A stretch of DNA of 64,000 nt from Maledivibacter sp. (GCA_025210375.1 JAOASB010000029.1:124001-188000); one strand, 5' to 3'. Shown: positions 34,742-45,656, numbered from the stretch's first letter. Program-made: numbers and translations. Notes: generated by a model not told the origin, from the sequence alone.

Positions 34742-35707
34742 TTAAAGTATTATTTTTTGCCCTGCATTATTTTCTTGTGCTTTATTATAAATTAATTTAG
34801 CAACTACAACATCAAATAAAGCCATACCTACGGATTTATAAAATATGGTTTTATTTGTGATTTCCTTTTTATTTATTAAAAAACTACCCACAGTCTGAAT
34901 TTGGTCGTCCCTGAGCAAGTTATTACCTAGGGGAAACTTCAAATCTCCAGATTCTTCCTTTGCAAATTCAGTGTCTATGTATACCTCATCTACTAAAGAG
35001 AATAATGCGTCGGGATACTCTCTCATATTAGGCTTATAGGAACCTATCCCAATAAAGGTCTTTCCCTTTAGAAGCTCTGGAGCATCAGGTAATACAGGCT
35101 TGTCGGATGTTGTGGTCGTGATAACAACCTCTGATTCCTTTAGTAAAGACTCAATTGAATCAGAGATTTCTATACTTACATCTGGAAGCAATCCCTGTAG
35201 TTCATCTACAAAGAATCTAAGCTTTTCTGGGAAGATATCAAAAATATTTATCTTTTCAATTTTTCTTGACTTGCATACAAATAGTAGTTGATAAAATCCT
35301 TGTACTCCAGCACCTACCAAACCCACCGTTTTTGCAGTTTTAGGAGCAAAATGTCTTACTCCAACTCCTCCTACAGCTCCAGTTCTAAGTGCAGTTAGTA
35401 TCTTTCCATCCATCAATCCCAACGGCTGACCAGTCTCATGATCATTTAAAAGCATCAAACCATCTATCACAGGCTTATTTTTGCTTCTATTTTGCGGAAA
35501 AAGTGTAAGTATTTTTGTTCCAAACATATCATCTAGAAAACAGGGCATATATAGAAGTGTATTGTCCCCATGATTAACATGTATACGATTAGGCATGTCA
35601 AAGTTTTTACTTTCATAAATACGAAAGGATTCTTCGATCCCATCCATTATCTCATCATATGAAACTAAACCTAAGATGTCTTCCTTATTTAAATATATCA
35701 CTTGCAT
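34742..35707 (-). CDS. ornithine cyclodeaminase/mu-crystallin family protein, probable pyrroline-2-carboxylate reductase
   Basis: 321 residues. The N-terminal dimerisation part (DEIMDGIEESFRIYESK) and the NAD(P)-binding motif VGLVGAGVQGFYQLLFVCKSRKIEKINIFDI (about residues 127-157) place it in the OCD/mu-crystallin family. KILTALRTGAVGGVGVRHFAPK is the conserved substrate region. Next to a trans-3-hydroxyproline dehydratase the most likely reaction is reduction of pyrroline-2-carboxylate to L-proline. Ornithine cyclodeaminase or N-methyl/alanine dehydrogenase activity cannot be excluded from sequence alone. Confidence 0.83.
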   Translation of the reverse strand: MQVIYLNKEDILGLVSYDEIMDGIEESFRIYESKNFDMPNRIHVNHGDNTLLYMPCFLDDMFGTKILTLFPQNRSKNKPVIDGLMLLNDHETGQPLGLMDGKILTALRTGAVGGVGVRHFAPKTAKTVGLVGAGVQGFYQLLFVCKSRKIEKINIFDIFPEKLRFFVDELQGLLPDVSIEISDSIESLLKESEVVITTTTSDKPVLPDAPELLKGKTFIGIGSYKPNMREYPDALFSLVDEVYIDTEFAKEESGDLKFPLGNNLLRDDQIQTVGSFLINKKEITNKTIFYKSVGMALFDVVVAKLIYNKAQENNAGQKIIL

Positions 35708-35957
35708 CCCCCCTTTTAATAAAACTATTTACCGACTCGGTTTTAAAATCCATGGACCTCAATTCATTATGGTAGATTCAGCGTCCCATCCTTCGTTTAC
35801 TAAAAGTTCCTTTGTATTTAAATGTTATTTATAATGTCCATAGCCTAATTATATTCTTTATTTTCAAAAAAGTCTATAAAATCCAAAGCTCGTGGCTATA
35901 TCATGAGGTATCTAAAATCGAAAATAAATTCATTCATTCTCATCTTTCTAACAATAT
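35708..35957. other. intergenic region upstream of the hydroxyproline genes
   Basis: About 250 bases between the AddA terminator and the reductase start. It should hold the promoter of the hydroxyproline operon. I see no sigma-54 -24/-12 motif, no repeat copy and no convincing coding frame. Confidence 0.35.
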
Positions 35958-36001
35958 AAAAAGTCGATCTAGGCTAATACCACCACAGGTCGACTTTTTT
36001 T
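35958..36001. terminator. terminator downstream of addA
   Basis: AAAAAGTCGA-T-CT (35958-35970) pairs with AG-GTCGACTTTTT (35987-36000), with T/A tracts on both sides. Confidence 0.8.
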
Positions 36002-36012
36002 GTATTTTAGGC

Positions 36013-39000
36013 TTATTCAATACCTACTGCTTTATCTATATCAAATAAATATATATAGCTTTCCTTAACTATTTTCCCAGATATTCTTTCAAGTGCTTCC
36101 TTATATAGCTCCATCTGGGCTCTGTATCTTTCTACAATACCTTCAACATTACCATCAAATACATTTCCAGTTTTATAGTCAACTAGCACTAGCTCCCTAT
36201 CTTCTTCAAAATAGCAGTCAATAATCCCCTGTATAAGAAGCTCTTCCGTGCAATCATCTAAATCTTCAATAACCTCAGAAGCCAATTTTTTTAAAATAAA
36301 AGGTGCTTCCCTATAAACATTATTAGACTGTAATATTCTATTCCCTATGCCGCTTTCAAAAAATTTAAGTATTTTTTTGGGGTCAACCACTTCAGCTTCC
36401 TCAGGGGTAAGTAATTCCTTTACAACCATTGAGTCTAACTGCTGTTCAATTTGAGAAATACTCCTTGTATCTTTTAAATCTAAATGCTGCATCACAAAAT
36501 GTATAATAGTACCCTTTTCAGCCTTTGTAAACACCTTCTTCCCCTCTATAAATCTTGGACTTTTAACTAAAGAAGGTATTTTATATACTATATCTTCAAT
36601 ATTCTTTGCAGATGCCTTCTTGATATCACTAACAGCTAGCTTTGACGGTATTCCTACATCACATTTATGGGGATATTCCCATTTGAACCTCCCTTCTATA
36701 AGTTTTTCATATTTCCCATCATTTACAGGAGCAAACTTTTCAAGACTTTGTCTGTACTCCTTATTCATTTCAATTTTTTCAATTTCTTTATAATATATAT
36801 CCCTTTTATTAACTAAGTTGATGGTCCATCTTGATTCTTCAAGCTCTTCAATCAAAGACCCGTCAAAAATACCATTTTGAGTTCCCCTTAAAAGCTCACC
36901 ATCCCTATGTTTTACAAGGGTAGAACATATCCAATCTAAATAGGTTTGTCCTTTAACTAGGTTATAAAGGGCCGTACCCCTTAGCCATCTTTTTCTTTCC
37001 CTTTCAAATTCCTTTACAGACCCAATAAGTATTAATTTATCTATAGCTCTAGTTAAAGCAACATACAAAACTCTCATTTCCTCAGATAAATTCTCGACCT
37101 TCATCTTCCTTTTTATGGCCAATTGTGGAAGGGTCTGGCTATATACCCTTTTATCTATATCAATAAACTTTGGACCTAATCCCAAATCTTTATGCAGCAA
37201 TATATCCTGCTGGATATCCTTTAGATTAAATCTTTTTCCCATACCACTGCATATAACTACGGGGAATTCAAGACCTTTGCTTTTATGTATACTCATTATT
37301 CTAACAACATTTTCATTTTCTCCTAGGATTTTAGCACTACCCATATCTCCTTTACTCTTAGTGAGCTTATCTATAAATCTTAGGAAAAGAAATAGACCAT
37401 TAATGGCACTCTTTTCAAATTGACTTGCCCTATCTACCAATATCCTTAAATTGGCTTGTCTTTGCATACCTCCTGGCATAGCCCCAACATAATGATAATA
37501 TCCAGTTTCTATAAGAAGCTTCCATATAAATTCATCTAACTTTAAATATCTTGCCTCAATAGACCATCTCTCCAAATTTTCCAGAAAAGCTTGTAGCTTT
37601 ACCTTTAGTTCATTATCACTATTTGATACATAATTTTCGATGGCTTTATAATAGCTTCCCTCCATATAATTTAGCCTTAATCCAATTAATTCCTCTATTT
37701 CAAAGCCTCCTATTGGAGATCTCATAACGCTAAGCAGGGGTATATCCTGTCTTTTATTGTCTATGAGTCTAAGCAGATCTAGAAACATATTTATTTCAAT
37801 GGTATCAAAATAGCCCGAATTATCGTCGGTATATACGGGAATACCTTCTTTAGTAAATACCTCCATAAATACTGGAGCCCACATTTTAGGAGACCTTAAC
37901 AATATAACTATGTCCTTATACTCAATATTCTTGTATTCTTTTTTCTTTGCATTATAGGTCTTTTTACCAATTAGCTCCTTTATTCTACTTGCGACATACC
38001 GTGCTTCTCCTTCTATACTAGACATTTCCTCTAGTTCTTCAGGAACTTCCTCTGTGGATTCGATTAGATTTTCTATAATATTTAATTCTATGTTCGTATC
38101 CTCGATATCTTCAAAGTCTAGCCCTTTATATAAATAAACATCCTCTGAATAATCAATTTCTCCTAGATTCTTGGACATAATATTTTTAAACAAATAATTT
38201 ATTCCATCCAGAATCTGGGGTCTAGTCCTGAAGTTTTGAGATAAATCTATTCTTTGGTTAAGCCCCTTGCCTTCCTTCCCATAGCTTTCATATTTCCCAA
38301 TAAAAAGGGAAGGGTCTGCCAATCTAAATCTATATATACTTTGTTTAACATCACCGACCATAAATAGATTGTTCTCACCCTTTATACACTCTAAAATCGT
38401 TTCCTGCACAATATTACTATCTTGATATTCATCAACAAATATATGTTCAAATTTTTTCCCATATTCCCCTTGAACTTCATCATCTTGTAAAATATCCAAA
38501 GCATAGTGTTCTAAGTCATTAAAATCCAAGATTCCCTTATCAAGCTTTTTTTCACTATATTTCTCACCAAATTTAATCACTAAGTTCCCTAAGTATTTCA
38601 TAGTGGGATAAATCTTATTAATTTCATATAAGTATTCATCAAAGCTCTTAATTAATAGCTTCTCATTTATAGATTTAAGACTTTCCTTATACTTATCTCT
38701 CAATTGTTTAACTTCTTTTTGTATATTTTCGTCTACCTCTTGCTTTCTATCACCTCTTATTGTTTTAAGCTTTGAATGCTTTATATCCTTAACCCTTATA
38801 TAAAATCCTTCAACGCCGGTATTTAAGCTTGTAATAACTCTAGATAAATTTTCCCTGTCATCCAGGAGCGCTTCTGTATACTCCTTTGGTCCACTGGGTC
38901 TATTACAAAGCTTAATAGCCTCTGTTATAGCATCCATACCTCCTTGAAGCTCAATTCCAAGACTATCCTTTATAGTTTGAATCCACGAACTCTTTTCAAA

Positions 39001-39609
39001 CTCTTCCATAGATATATTAAACTTTTCTATATTTGATTCAAGCCATTCTTGAGGATAGGGCTTACTTTGAATAAATCCATAAATCTTGAGTATTAATTCT
39101 TGAAGCTTAATATCTTCTCTATTACTTCCAAAGCCTTCTACTAATTGTATAAAGTATTCCTTTGCCTCTTTATATTCTTCTTCAAGAAGCTCCTCTAGTG
39201 CTTCCTGAATTAAAATACTGGTCTCAGTCATATCCCCTATTCTAAAGGAGGGGTCTATATCTACTAAATGAAAATTTTTTCTTACAACATCAATACAAAA
39301 AGAGTGTAGAGTCGTGATATAGGACCTTCCTAGTAATGTGATTTGTCTTCTCAAGTGTTCTTCATATTCAGAACCCTTTTCTATCTCTTTAACGATGGCA
39401 TCAAGTATCCTCTCCCTCATTTCTCCTGCAGCAGCATTGGTAAAGGTTACTATTAACAATCTATTTATATCAATCATATCCTCTGTAATAAGCTTTACAA
39501 TTCTTTCAACCAAAACAGCTGTTTTCCCGGAACCTGCAGCGGCTGATACCAGAAGATTTTTCCCTCTGACTTTTATGGCTTTTTCTTGGTCCTTTGTCCA
39601 TTTAGGCAT
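36013..39609 (-). CDS. addA: ATP-dependent helicase/nuclease subunit A
   Basis: 1198 residues from the ATG at 39609, six bases after AGAGGTG; a GTG three codons earlier sits inside that site. UvrD-type helicase motifs include Walker A AAAGSGKTAVLVERI (about residues 29-43), FVDEYQDSN and VALTRA. The C-terminal RecB-type nuclease has the catalytic LVDYKTGN (about 1155-1162). With AddB it processes double-strand ends and stops at a Chi-like site to load RecA. It overlaps addB by eight bases. Confidence 0.97.
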   Translation of the reverse strand: MPKWTKDQEKAIKVRGKNLLVSAAAGSGKTAVLVERIVKLITEDMIDINRLLIVTFTNAAAGEMRERILDAIVKEIEKGSEYEEHLRRQITLLGRSYITTLHSFCIDVVRKNFHLVDIDPSFRIGDMTETSILIQEALEELLEEEYKEAKEYFIQLVEGFGSNREDIKLQELILKIYGFIQSKPYPQEWLESNIEKFNISMEEFEKSSWIQTIKDSLGIELQGGMDAITEAIKLCNRPSGPKEYTEALLDDRENLSRVITSLNTGVEGFYIRVKDIKHSKLKTIRGDRKQEVDENIQKEVKQLRDKYKESLKSINEKLLIKSFDEYLYEINKIYPTMKYLGNLVIKFGEKYSEKKLDKGILDFNDLEHYALDILQDDEVQGEYGKKFEHIFVDEYQDSNIVQETILECIKGENNLFMVGDVKQSIYRFRLADPSLFIGKYESYGKEGKGLNQRIDLSQNFRTRPQILDGINYLFKNIMSKNLGEIDYSEDVYLYKGLDFEDIEDTNIELNIIENLIESTEEVPEELEEMSSIEGEARYVASRIKELIGKKTYNAKKKEYKNIEYKDIVILLRSPKMWAPVFMEVFTKEGIPVYTDDNSGYFDTIEINMFLDLLRLIDNKRQDIPLLSVMRSPIGGFEIEELIGLRLNYMEGSYYKAIENYVSNSDNELKVKLQAFLENLERWSIEARYLKLDEFIWKLLIETGYYHYVGAMPGGMQRQANLRILVDRASQFEKSAINGLFLFLRFIDKLTKSKGDMGSAKILGENENVVRIMSIHKSKGLEFPVVICSGMGKRFNLKDIQQDILLHKDLGLGPKFIDIDKRVYSQTLPQLAIKRKMKVENLSEEMRVLYVALTRAIDKLILIGSVKEFERERKRWLRGTALYNLVKGQTYLDWICSTLVKHRDGELLRGTQNGIFDGSLIEELEESRWTINLVNKRDIYYKEIEKIEMNKEYRQSLEKFAPVNDGKYEKLIEGRFKWEYPHKCDVGIPSKLAVSDIKKASAKNIEDIVYKIPSLVKSPRFIEGKKVFTKAEKGTIIHFVMQHLDLKDTRSISQIEQQLDSMVVKELLTPEEAEVVDPKKILKFFESGIGNRILQSNNVYREAPFILKKLASEVIEDLDDCTEELLIQGIIDCYFEEDRELVLVDYKTGNVFDGNVEGIVERYRAQMELYKEALERISGKIVKESYIYLFDIDKAVGIE

Positions 39610-42600
39610 CCCTATCACCTCTATCCTCGCCCTCTATTTTTCTCAAAACCTCTTCATCCCTTAGCTTTCTTATGACCCTAAAATCATTATTTTGAAGATT
39701 CCTGTCAAACTGACATATGGAGCCATATTGACAGTAACTACAGGAAATATTATTGTCAATCTTGCAGGGCTCTATATTAACATTTCCCCTAAGTATCTCT
39801 CCTGCTATTTCGACAACAAGGTTTCTAACATGTTTTATGAGGCTGTAAAGCTTTTCTTCCTCTAGCACCGATGAGCTTTTACTAAAGTCTCCATCCTTCT
39901 TTAAATTAGCGGGAATAACCAAGGATTGCTTGGCATTTTCTATATCTTTATCCATAGCCTTTGCTATCTTAATATCCTTAGCAAGAATACCATCTAGCCT
40001 AAGTTTTTTCATTATTTCCTTTTCAATTACTTCTACATCATTTTCATTGGATTCTATCATGGGATCATCTAATTTAAAGTAAAACACTCCACCGGGATGG
40101 GCAGCATCCATTTTCAACTTATCCTTATTTTCAAGTACCGCATCAAGATAAACGATAAGCTGTATTTGCAGCCCATAATATACATCGGACAAGCTGAACC
40201 TCTTATTTCCAGATTTATAATCTATTATTTTTACATAGCTTCCATCTTCGTTTTTAAGCAGGTCTATCCTATCGATTCTACCCTCTAGCTTAATCTCTTC
40301 ACCGTCTGGAAGCTCAATAATAATAGGGGGTATCATGCTGAAAGCCCCTTCTCCAAATTCAAGCTCATATAGGGAAGGAATGAAGTCTCCCCTCTTAACA
40401 TGTTCAGTTAATGTCCACGCAGCTCTTTTACTCACTCTTTTCAATTTATTTACAAGATATTTATATCTATAGGTGCTTTCAAGTATATTGTAACTAAAGT
40501 TTGGGGCTATATCATCTATAATGCTTTCCACAATTTCATCACATTTCCTTTTATCTATCTCTTTCCAGTTCAAATTTTCAAAGGACAGCTTCTTTGAGAA
40601 ATTTTCCATGGATTCATGGAAGAGTTTTCCTATATCCGGTATATTTATCTTGTATTCCTTTCTTTCTCGGGGCTTAAGACCATAATTTATAAAGTGGGCA
40701 AAGGGACAATTCACGAACTTCTCCAGTCTTGAAATACTAGATTTCAAAGGAGCATTATAAAGATTTCTTGCCCTTTCCTCTCCAATATAACCCTCTTGAT
40801 TATTATGAAACAGTCCTTCTATCATCATGGTACGCCTCTTATCCCATTCTTCATTTCTATAATACCACTGGTAGACCTCATCCCATAGCTCAGATACAGG
40901 ATTCTCATCTATCTTAAGTCTTAGATTCTCTATCATATACTTAAATGTGGGAATAGGTACAGAAACCAGACTAAGCTGTCTTTCCTCGTCTAGCCCTACA
41001 TCCCCCTTTACTATATCACTTTTTGTTTTTAGTCTAGGATAAATCTTCTTGATTTTATCCATTAAAATAGAAGGCCTTAAGGCTTTTCCCTCACTATCCG
41101 ATAAAGGATAGCTCATCCATAAATATTCAGTGGGCTTTGCTAGGGATGTATAGATAGCAAATTCTTCCTCCTTAAGTCTGGTTTCACTATCGGATAGAAG
41201 TCGTATGCCCTTCTCTTTAATCAATAGCTTTTCCTCATCCATTAGTAGACCATCATCCCCCTGTGCAGATGGCAAAATCCCATCATTTACACCTACAACA
41301 AAAAGGGCCTTTATATTGTGACTCCTAGATCTATCAAGATTTCCAACTAGAACCTGATCTATTGTTGGTGGTATAATACCTACTTTATACTGGGAAAAAC
41401 CAGCCTCTAGAGTTCTCTTGTATTCCTTTAGATTTACCTCCATATCACCTAATATCTCGACCAACTGATTTAGTACTTCCATGATTATATTCCATATCTG
41501 GGCATATTCGTTTACGTATTCTAACCTATTCTTTTCCCTCAGCACTTCTATCCATAAATCGAGTTTCTCTTCAATACCTAAAAGGACTAAAAACTCAAAT
41601 AAATATTCACTAAATTCAGATACTGATCTTTTTCCCTTTAATTTATCTTTTATGGTCATGAAGGGAGTTATGAACTTTTTACGTATTTCATCGATTTCAT
41701 TTAACTCCTCTGGATCTACATCCTTGTATTCAAAATCATTAAACCATCTGTTACCCTCAATACCATACCTGAGTACAAAGTTTTCAAGTTTCTCTGCTTC
41801 CTCCTTATTCAATGCACAAAAACCGGTCTTCACAAATCTGAAAATATCATCATATCTATAATTCCTGCTGAGTATATCTATGGCCGATAATATGAGCTTA
41901 ACTATTGGATTATTCATTATACTTCTTTTTTCATCTATAAAAAATGGAATTCCATACTCGGCAAAAACCCTTTTTATCGTTAGTCCATAGGTTTCCATGG
42001 AACCATTTACCAAAGCAATATCCTTCCATCTATAACCCTTATCCCTTACTAATGAAATTATTTTACAAGCGGTATATTCGATTTCTGTATATTGATTTGT
42101 ACCGGAAAAAATCTCAATACACTCCACTGCTTTATCGTATTTGTTATAGGGGAAGCCATAGACTTCTCTCTCAAGGTGTTTAAGCTCTGGGGGCTTAATT
42201 GCTTCTTGTTTTAATATGGTTTGAGTCTCTTTTATTCCATGGCTGTGGGCCATTTCTCTAATCTTGCCAAAGGTTTCATCGGTTGGAGTGAACAAGCCTT
42301 TATCCTTGGCTTTTATATCATCGTTCCTGGTCAAGGCTATATTTACCTTTTCTGTTTTAAGAAATAGCTTTTCCAATACCCTATATTCCTGAACTGTAAA
42401 ACCACTAAATCCATCTATCCAAACCTCAGCTCCATCTAAGAATTTGGCTTCATCAATCTTATCAATAAGCATACTGAGTTTATCTTCTTCATCGGTATAC
42501 CTTCCATCCATATATTCATTGAATTTCTCATACATCAAACTAATATCCTTAAGCTTTCTTGTAAGCATACTTTCCTCTTCAAAGGATTCAAGGACTTCCT

Positions 42601-43018
42601 TAAGCACCTCGGGATATATGTCATTTCTTTTGAATTCAGTAATCAGACCACAAAAATTTGACAAAAATCCTTCCTGCTTGCTCGCCTTGCGATAAACCTC
42701 AAGTTCCCTAGAAAATTTGTCAAATAGTCTTTTCAATACCATTATCTTCCCAAGCTCATTTATATCTATCTTCTTTAATCCTCCTACTTCATCAAAAACC
42801 TTATGGGCAAGTCTATCAAAGCTTATAACCTCTACCCTCATTATCCCCGATAGCTCATTTGTAGTTATAAGATCATATTCTGTTTGCAAAGTAAATTGCT
42901 CTGGTACTAATAAAAAAAGCTTGTTTGCCTTCGCTTTTTGTAATTTATATTTTATTTCTTCAAATATCCTTTTAGTCTTTCCGCTCCCGGCTCTTCCTAA
43001 TATATATCTTATTTTCAT
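39602..43018 (-). CDS. addB: ATP-dependent helicase/nuclease subunit B
   Basis: 1138 residues. Walker A GRAGSGKTKRIFEEI at residues 8-22; the helicase-like region is degenerate as expected for AddB. The C-terminal nuclease motif is IIDYKSGN. The iron-sulfur staple uses a Cys in FVNCPFAHF (about residue 770) with the late cluster CSYCQYGSICQF (about 1093-1104). AddB recognises the regulatory Chi sequence. The gene order addB-addA is the usual Firmicute one. Confidence 0.97.
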   Translation of the reverse strand: MKIRYILGRAGSGKTKRIFEEIKYKLQKAKANKLFLLVPEQFTLQTEYDLITTNELSGIMRVEVISFDRLAHKVFDEVGGLKKIDINELGKIMVLKRLFDKFSRELEVYRKASKQEGFLSNFCGLITEFKRNDIYPEVLKEVLESFEEESMLTRKLKDISLMYEKFNEYMDGRYTDEEDKLSMLIDKIDEAKFLDGAEVWIDGFSGFTVQEYRVLEKLFLKTEKVNIALTRNDDIKAKDKGLFTPTDETFGKIREMAHSHGIKETQTILKQEAIKPPELKHLEREVYGFPYNKYDKAVECIEIFSGTNQYTEIEYTACKIISLVRDKGYRWKDIALVNGSMETYGLTIKRVFAEYGIPFFIDEKRSIMNNPIVKLILSAIDILSRNYRYDDIFRFVKTGFCALNKEEAEKLENFVLRYGIEGNRWFNDFEYKDVDPEELNEIDEIRKKFITPFMTIKDKLKGKRSVSEFSEYLFEFLVLLGIEEKLDLWIEVLREKNRLEYVNEYAQIWNIIMEVLNQLVEILGDMEVNLKEYKRTLEAGFSQYKVGIIPPTIDQVLVGNLDRSRSHNIKALFVVGVNDGILPSAQGDDGLLMDEEKLLIKEKGIRLLSDSETRLKEEEFAIYTSLAKPTEYLWMSYPLSDSEGKALRPSILMDKIKKIYPRLKTKSDIVKGDVGLDEERQLSLVSVPIPTFKYMIENLRLKIDENPVSELWDEVYQWYYRNEEWDKRRTMMIEGLFHNNQEGYIGEERARNLYNAPLKSSISRLEKFVNCPFAHFINYGLKPRERKEYKINIPDIGKLFHESMENFSKKLSFENLNWKEIDKRKCDEIVESIIDDIAPNFSYNILESTYRYKYLVNKLKRVSKRAAWTLTEHVKRGDFIPSLYELEFGEGAFSMIPPIIIELPDGEEIKLEGRIDRIDLLKNEDGSYVKIIDYKSGNKRFSLSDVYYGLQIQLIVYLDAVLENKDKLKMDAAHPGGVFYFKLDDPMIESNENDVEVIEKEIMKKLRLDGILAKDIKIAKAMDKDIENAKQSLVIPANLKKDGDFSKSSSVLEEEKLYSLIKHVRNLVVEIAGEILRGNVNIEPCKIDNNISCSYCQYGSICQFDRNLQNNDFRVIRKLRDEEVLRKIEGEDRGDRDA

Positions 43019-43160
43019 AAAATCACCCCATGAACAAAGACGACCAAAGTCGCTTTGTAGTTCTAAGTTCTATGTTCCAAGTGTGTCCGTCATTCTTTCG
43101 GGTATTTTTCTATTGTAAAATTCTAACCTACTAGCCTTCAACCTTCAACATCTATTTATA
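43019..43160. other. region upstream of addB
   Basis: 142 bases up to a MITE. CGACCAAAGTCG (about 43040-43051) is a short imperfect palindrome. No clear promoter was assigned. Confidence 0.3.
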
Positions 43161-43319
43161 GAGCAAATTGCATAATTACTTTCCATAAGAACCCTCTACT
43201 ACATTTAGTTTTAAAATCCCTAAAGCTATACCATCAAATATGCTTATATCTTAAGCAATTAAATCAAGGATGATATTCGTATATTAGGTTTAGCCAAGTA
43301 AGAGTTATGCAATTTCCTT
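43161..43319 (+). mobile_element. MITE family 1, copy D (full length)
   Basis: 159 bp from GAGCAAATTGCATAATTAC to GTTATGCAATTTCCTT. It is flanked by TATA on both sides (43157-43160 and 43320-43323). Confidence 0.9.
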
Positions 43320-43531
43320 TATATTTACGATTATATACAATTTCTATATTAATTCTACTAATCCTCTATGGTATTAATGGAATTTTTTTGTGAAGGAAAA
43401 AAACTTTTTATTTCTTTTTATCAGTTTTTGTCTGAAAATTACTTTAAATTCTGATTTTTCTTTGATAGAATAGTTAAATAATATAGTATTTCTATTAAAG
43501 ATTATTTGTCAATCTGATTGGAAAACATATA

Positions 43532-43631
43532 TAGAGAGTTTAGGGTAAATCTTGATTTATGCATATTAAAATATCCCATATTTCTGGGGATTTTGGATAT
43601 TTATAAATTAAAGTTTTGACTGGAAGCTCTA
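43532..43631 (+). mobile_element. MITE family 2 (100 bp), copy 2
   Basis: Exactly 100 bp from TAGAGAGTTTAGGGT to GACTGGAAGCTCTA, flanked by TA on each side. It lies only 21 bases before the glyA start and therefore forms most of that gene's leader. Confidence 0.85.
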
Positions 43632-43652
43632 TATGATAAGGGGAGTGTTGAA

Positions 43653-44882
43653 ATGAATCTAGACTTTATCAAAAAACAAGATCCTGAGGTTTATGAAAGC
43701 ATAAAACTCGAAATGGAACGTCAATCTAATAAAATTGAAATGATAGCTTCAGAAAATTTTACTAGTAAAGCTGTTATGGAAGCCATGGGCTCTCAGCTTA
43801 CTAATAAATATGCAGAAGGCTATCCTAGTAAAAGATACTATGGTGGATGTGAATATGTAGATATTACTGAAAATCTAGCTAGAGAAAGAATGAAGGAAAT
43901 ATTTGGTGCTGACCATGCAAACGTACAACCCCATTCTGGATCTCAGGCAAATATGGCAGTTTATTTCTCTGTTTTACAGCCCGGAGATAAGGTTTTAGGA
44001 ATGGATTTGTCCCATGGTGGACATTTAACCCACGGTAGCCCAGTAAATTTTTCGGGCAAGCTATACGAAATTATTTCCTATGGTGTCAACGATGAAGGAT
44101 ACATAGATTATGATGAAGTAAGGGAGATAGCATTAAAGGAAAAACCACGGATGATAGTTGCAGGTGCAAGTGCATATTCTAGAACAATTGATTTTTCTAA
44201 ATTCAGAGAAATTTGCGATGAGATAGATGCATATCTAATGGTTGATATGGCTCATATAGCTGGCTTAATAGCTGCTGATCTACATCCTAATCCAGTGCCC
44301 TATGCGGACTTTGTTACTACAACTACCCATAAAACCCTTAGGGGTCCTAGGGGTGGTGCAATCCTTTGTAAGGAAAAATATGCTAAGGCTATAGATAAAA
44401 GTATTTTCCCTGGAATACAGGGGGGCCCACTTATGCATATTATAGCTGCAAAGGCTGTATGCTTTAAGGAAGCAATGTCTCAAGAATTTAAGGATTATCA
44501 GAAACAAGTTATTAAAAATTCCAAGGCCCTAGCTAAAGCCCTTCAAGAAAGGAATTTCAATCTAGTTTCCGGGGGAACAGATAATCATTTACTTTTAATA
44601 GATCTTAGAAACAAAGGCATAACTGGTAAAGTTGCAGAACACCTGTTAGATGAAATAGGTATTACTGTAAATAAAAACACAGTACCAAATGAAACTGAAA
44701 GTCCCTTCGTTACTAGTGGTATAAGAATAGGTACTCCTGCCACCACCACTAGGGGCTTCGGAGAAGCTGAAATGATAGAAATAGCTGAAATTATCAACTG
44801 TGCCATAAAAAATAAAGATGGTGATTTGACTGAAGCTAAGGATAGAGTTAAATCACTTTGTGATAAATTCCCATTGTATTAA
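43653..44882 (+). CDS. glyA: serine hydroxymethyltransferase
   Basis: 409 residues, full-length Gly[21 protein letters not shown] near the N-terminus, [15 protein letters not shown], the Asp in VDMAHIAGL, and the PLP lysine in [14 protein letters not shown] (about residue 227) are all present. It interconverts serine and glycine with tetrahydrofolate. AAGGGGAG precedes the ATG. The gene sits directly behind a MITE, and I see no glycine or THF riboswitch. It is monocistronic, ending at a very strong bidirectional terminator. Confidence 0.97.
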   Translation: MNLDFIKKQDPEVYESIKLEMERQSNKIEMIASENFTSKAVMEAMGSQLTNKYAEGYPSKRYYGGCEYVDITENLARERMKEIFGADHANVQPHSGSQANMAVYFSVLQPGDKVLGMDLSHGGHLTHGSPVNFSGKLYEIISYGVNDEGYIDYDEVREIALKEKPRMIVAGASAYSRTIDFSKFREICDEIDAYLMVDMAHIAGLIAADLHPNPVPYADFVTTTTHKTLRGPRGGAILCKEKYAKAIDKSIFPGIQGGPLMHIIAAKAVCFKEAMSQEFKDYQKQVIKNSKALAKALQERNFNLVSGGTDNHLLLIDLRNKGITGKVAEHLLDEIGITVNKNTVPNETESPFVTSGIRIGTPATTTRGFGEAEMIEIAEIINCAIKNKDGDLTEAKDRVKSLCDKFPLY

Positions 44883-44921
44883 AATATATGGGCATGTCTT
44901 AAGGGCTAGTCCCCTTAATTT

Positions 44922-44976
44922 AGCCTAGGGTGTCTTAGAATGAAGTTCGTCATTCTAAGATACCCTAGGCTTTTTC
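44922..44976. terminator. long bidirectional terminator between glyA and the DUF1461 gene
   Basis: A near-perfect stem of about 21 bp, AGCCTAGGGTGTCTTAGAATG (44922-44942) with its complement (44951-44971; one mismatch), is followed by TTTTTC. The stop codon of the convergent DUF1461 gene lies inside one arm. Confidence 0.9.
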
Positions 44977-45656
44977 TTTAAATTGATATAAGCTATAATT
45001 GTCATCAAAATTGATATCCCCACAAAACATCCAATAATCCTTGTGGATATATCTATAAAAAATTCAAGGGGAAGCATTTGAATTAATACATCGGTCTGAG
45101 GATTTAAAAGCCATAAATCATTTGTAAAAAATAGCTTATGGAAATAAGTAAAATATTTATGAAAATCTATTTTCACTAGAATAAATAATATTATCATTAA
45201 TATTATTGGTACTATTCCCGCCCATAAAACAGCCCCATATATATCCCTTTTCCTATTTCTAGAATATAAAACTATAGTTATTAAAGCTGCAAATGTAAGT
45301 ACTAAGCTAATATTTTTAACCCTATGTCCTTTAATAAATAGTTCCTTTACATCTACCATATGCTGCTTCTCTCGCTGTCCAAAGACCTCTGCCAGTTCTC
45401 CATTGATTACAGCCTTAATATCTAAATTATCTTCATCGTCTTTCATATATGATATTAATTTATTGGCTGTTCTATTAAGATCTTCAAGGCTCATTTTAGT
45501 TGCACTTGCAATATCATATTTTTTAAATTCCTCCATATACATATCTTCGTTATAGGAATAATATTGCAAAATAGTAAGTAATATAGCCAACGGTAAAAAT
45601 ATGGCAAATAACATCTTAGATAATTTAATAATCACTTTTCCTATATTCATGTACAA
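44955..45656 (-). CDS. DUF1461 / TIGR01906-family integral membrane protein
   Basis: 233 residues. Four hydrophobic segments (about residues 12-28, 108-128, 140-160 and 200-226). The family motifs FGQREKQHMVDVKELF (about 90-105) and FHKLFFTNDLWLLNPQTDVLIQMLP (about 170-194) are almost exact, so the family call is firm though its function is not known. It starts immediately after the stop of the GGDEF gene and is likely co-transcribed with it. Confidence 0.9.
   Translation of the reverse strand: MYMNIGKVIIKLSKMLFAIFLPLAILLTILQYYSYNEDMYMEEFKKYDIASATKMSLEDLNRTANKLISYMKDDEDNLDIKAVINGELAEVFGQREKQHMVDVKELFIKGHRVKNISLVLTFAALITIVLYSRNRKRDIYGAVLWAGIVPIILMIILFILVKIDFHKYFTYFHKLFFTNDLWLLNPQTDVLIQMLPLEFFIDISTRIIGCFVGISILMTIIAYINLKKKPRVS

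Noticed and set aside
43320-43652. Glycine or THF riboswitch before glyA
   Set aside because: The structured part of the leader is a 100-bp MITE with TA flanks, also present at three other loci.
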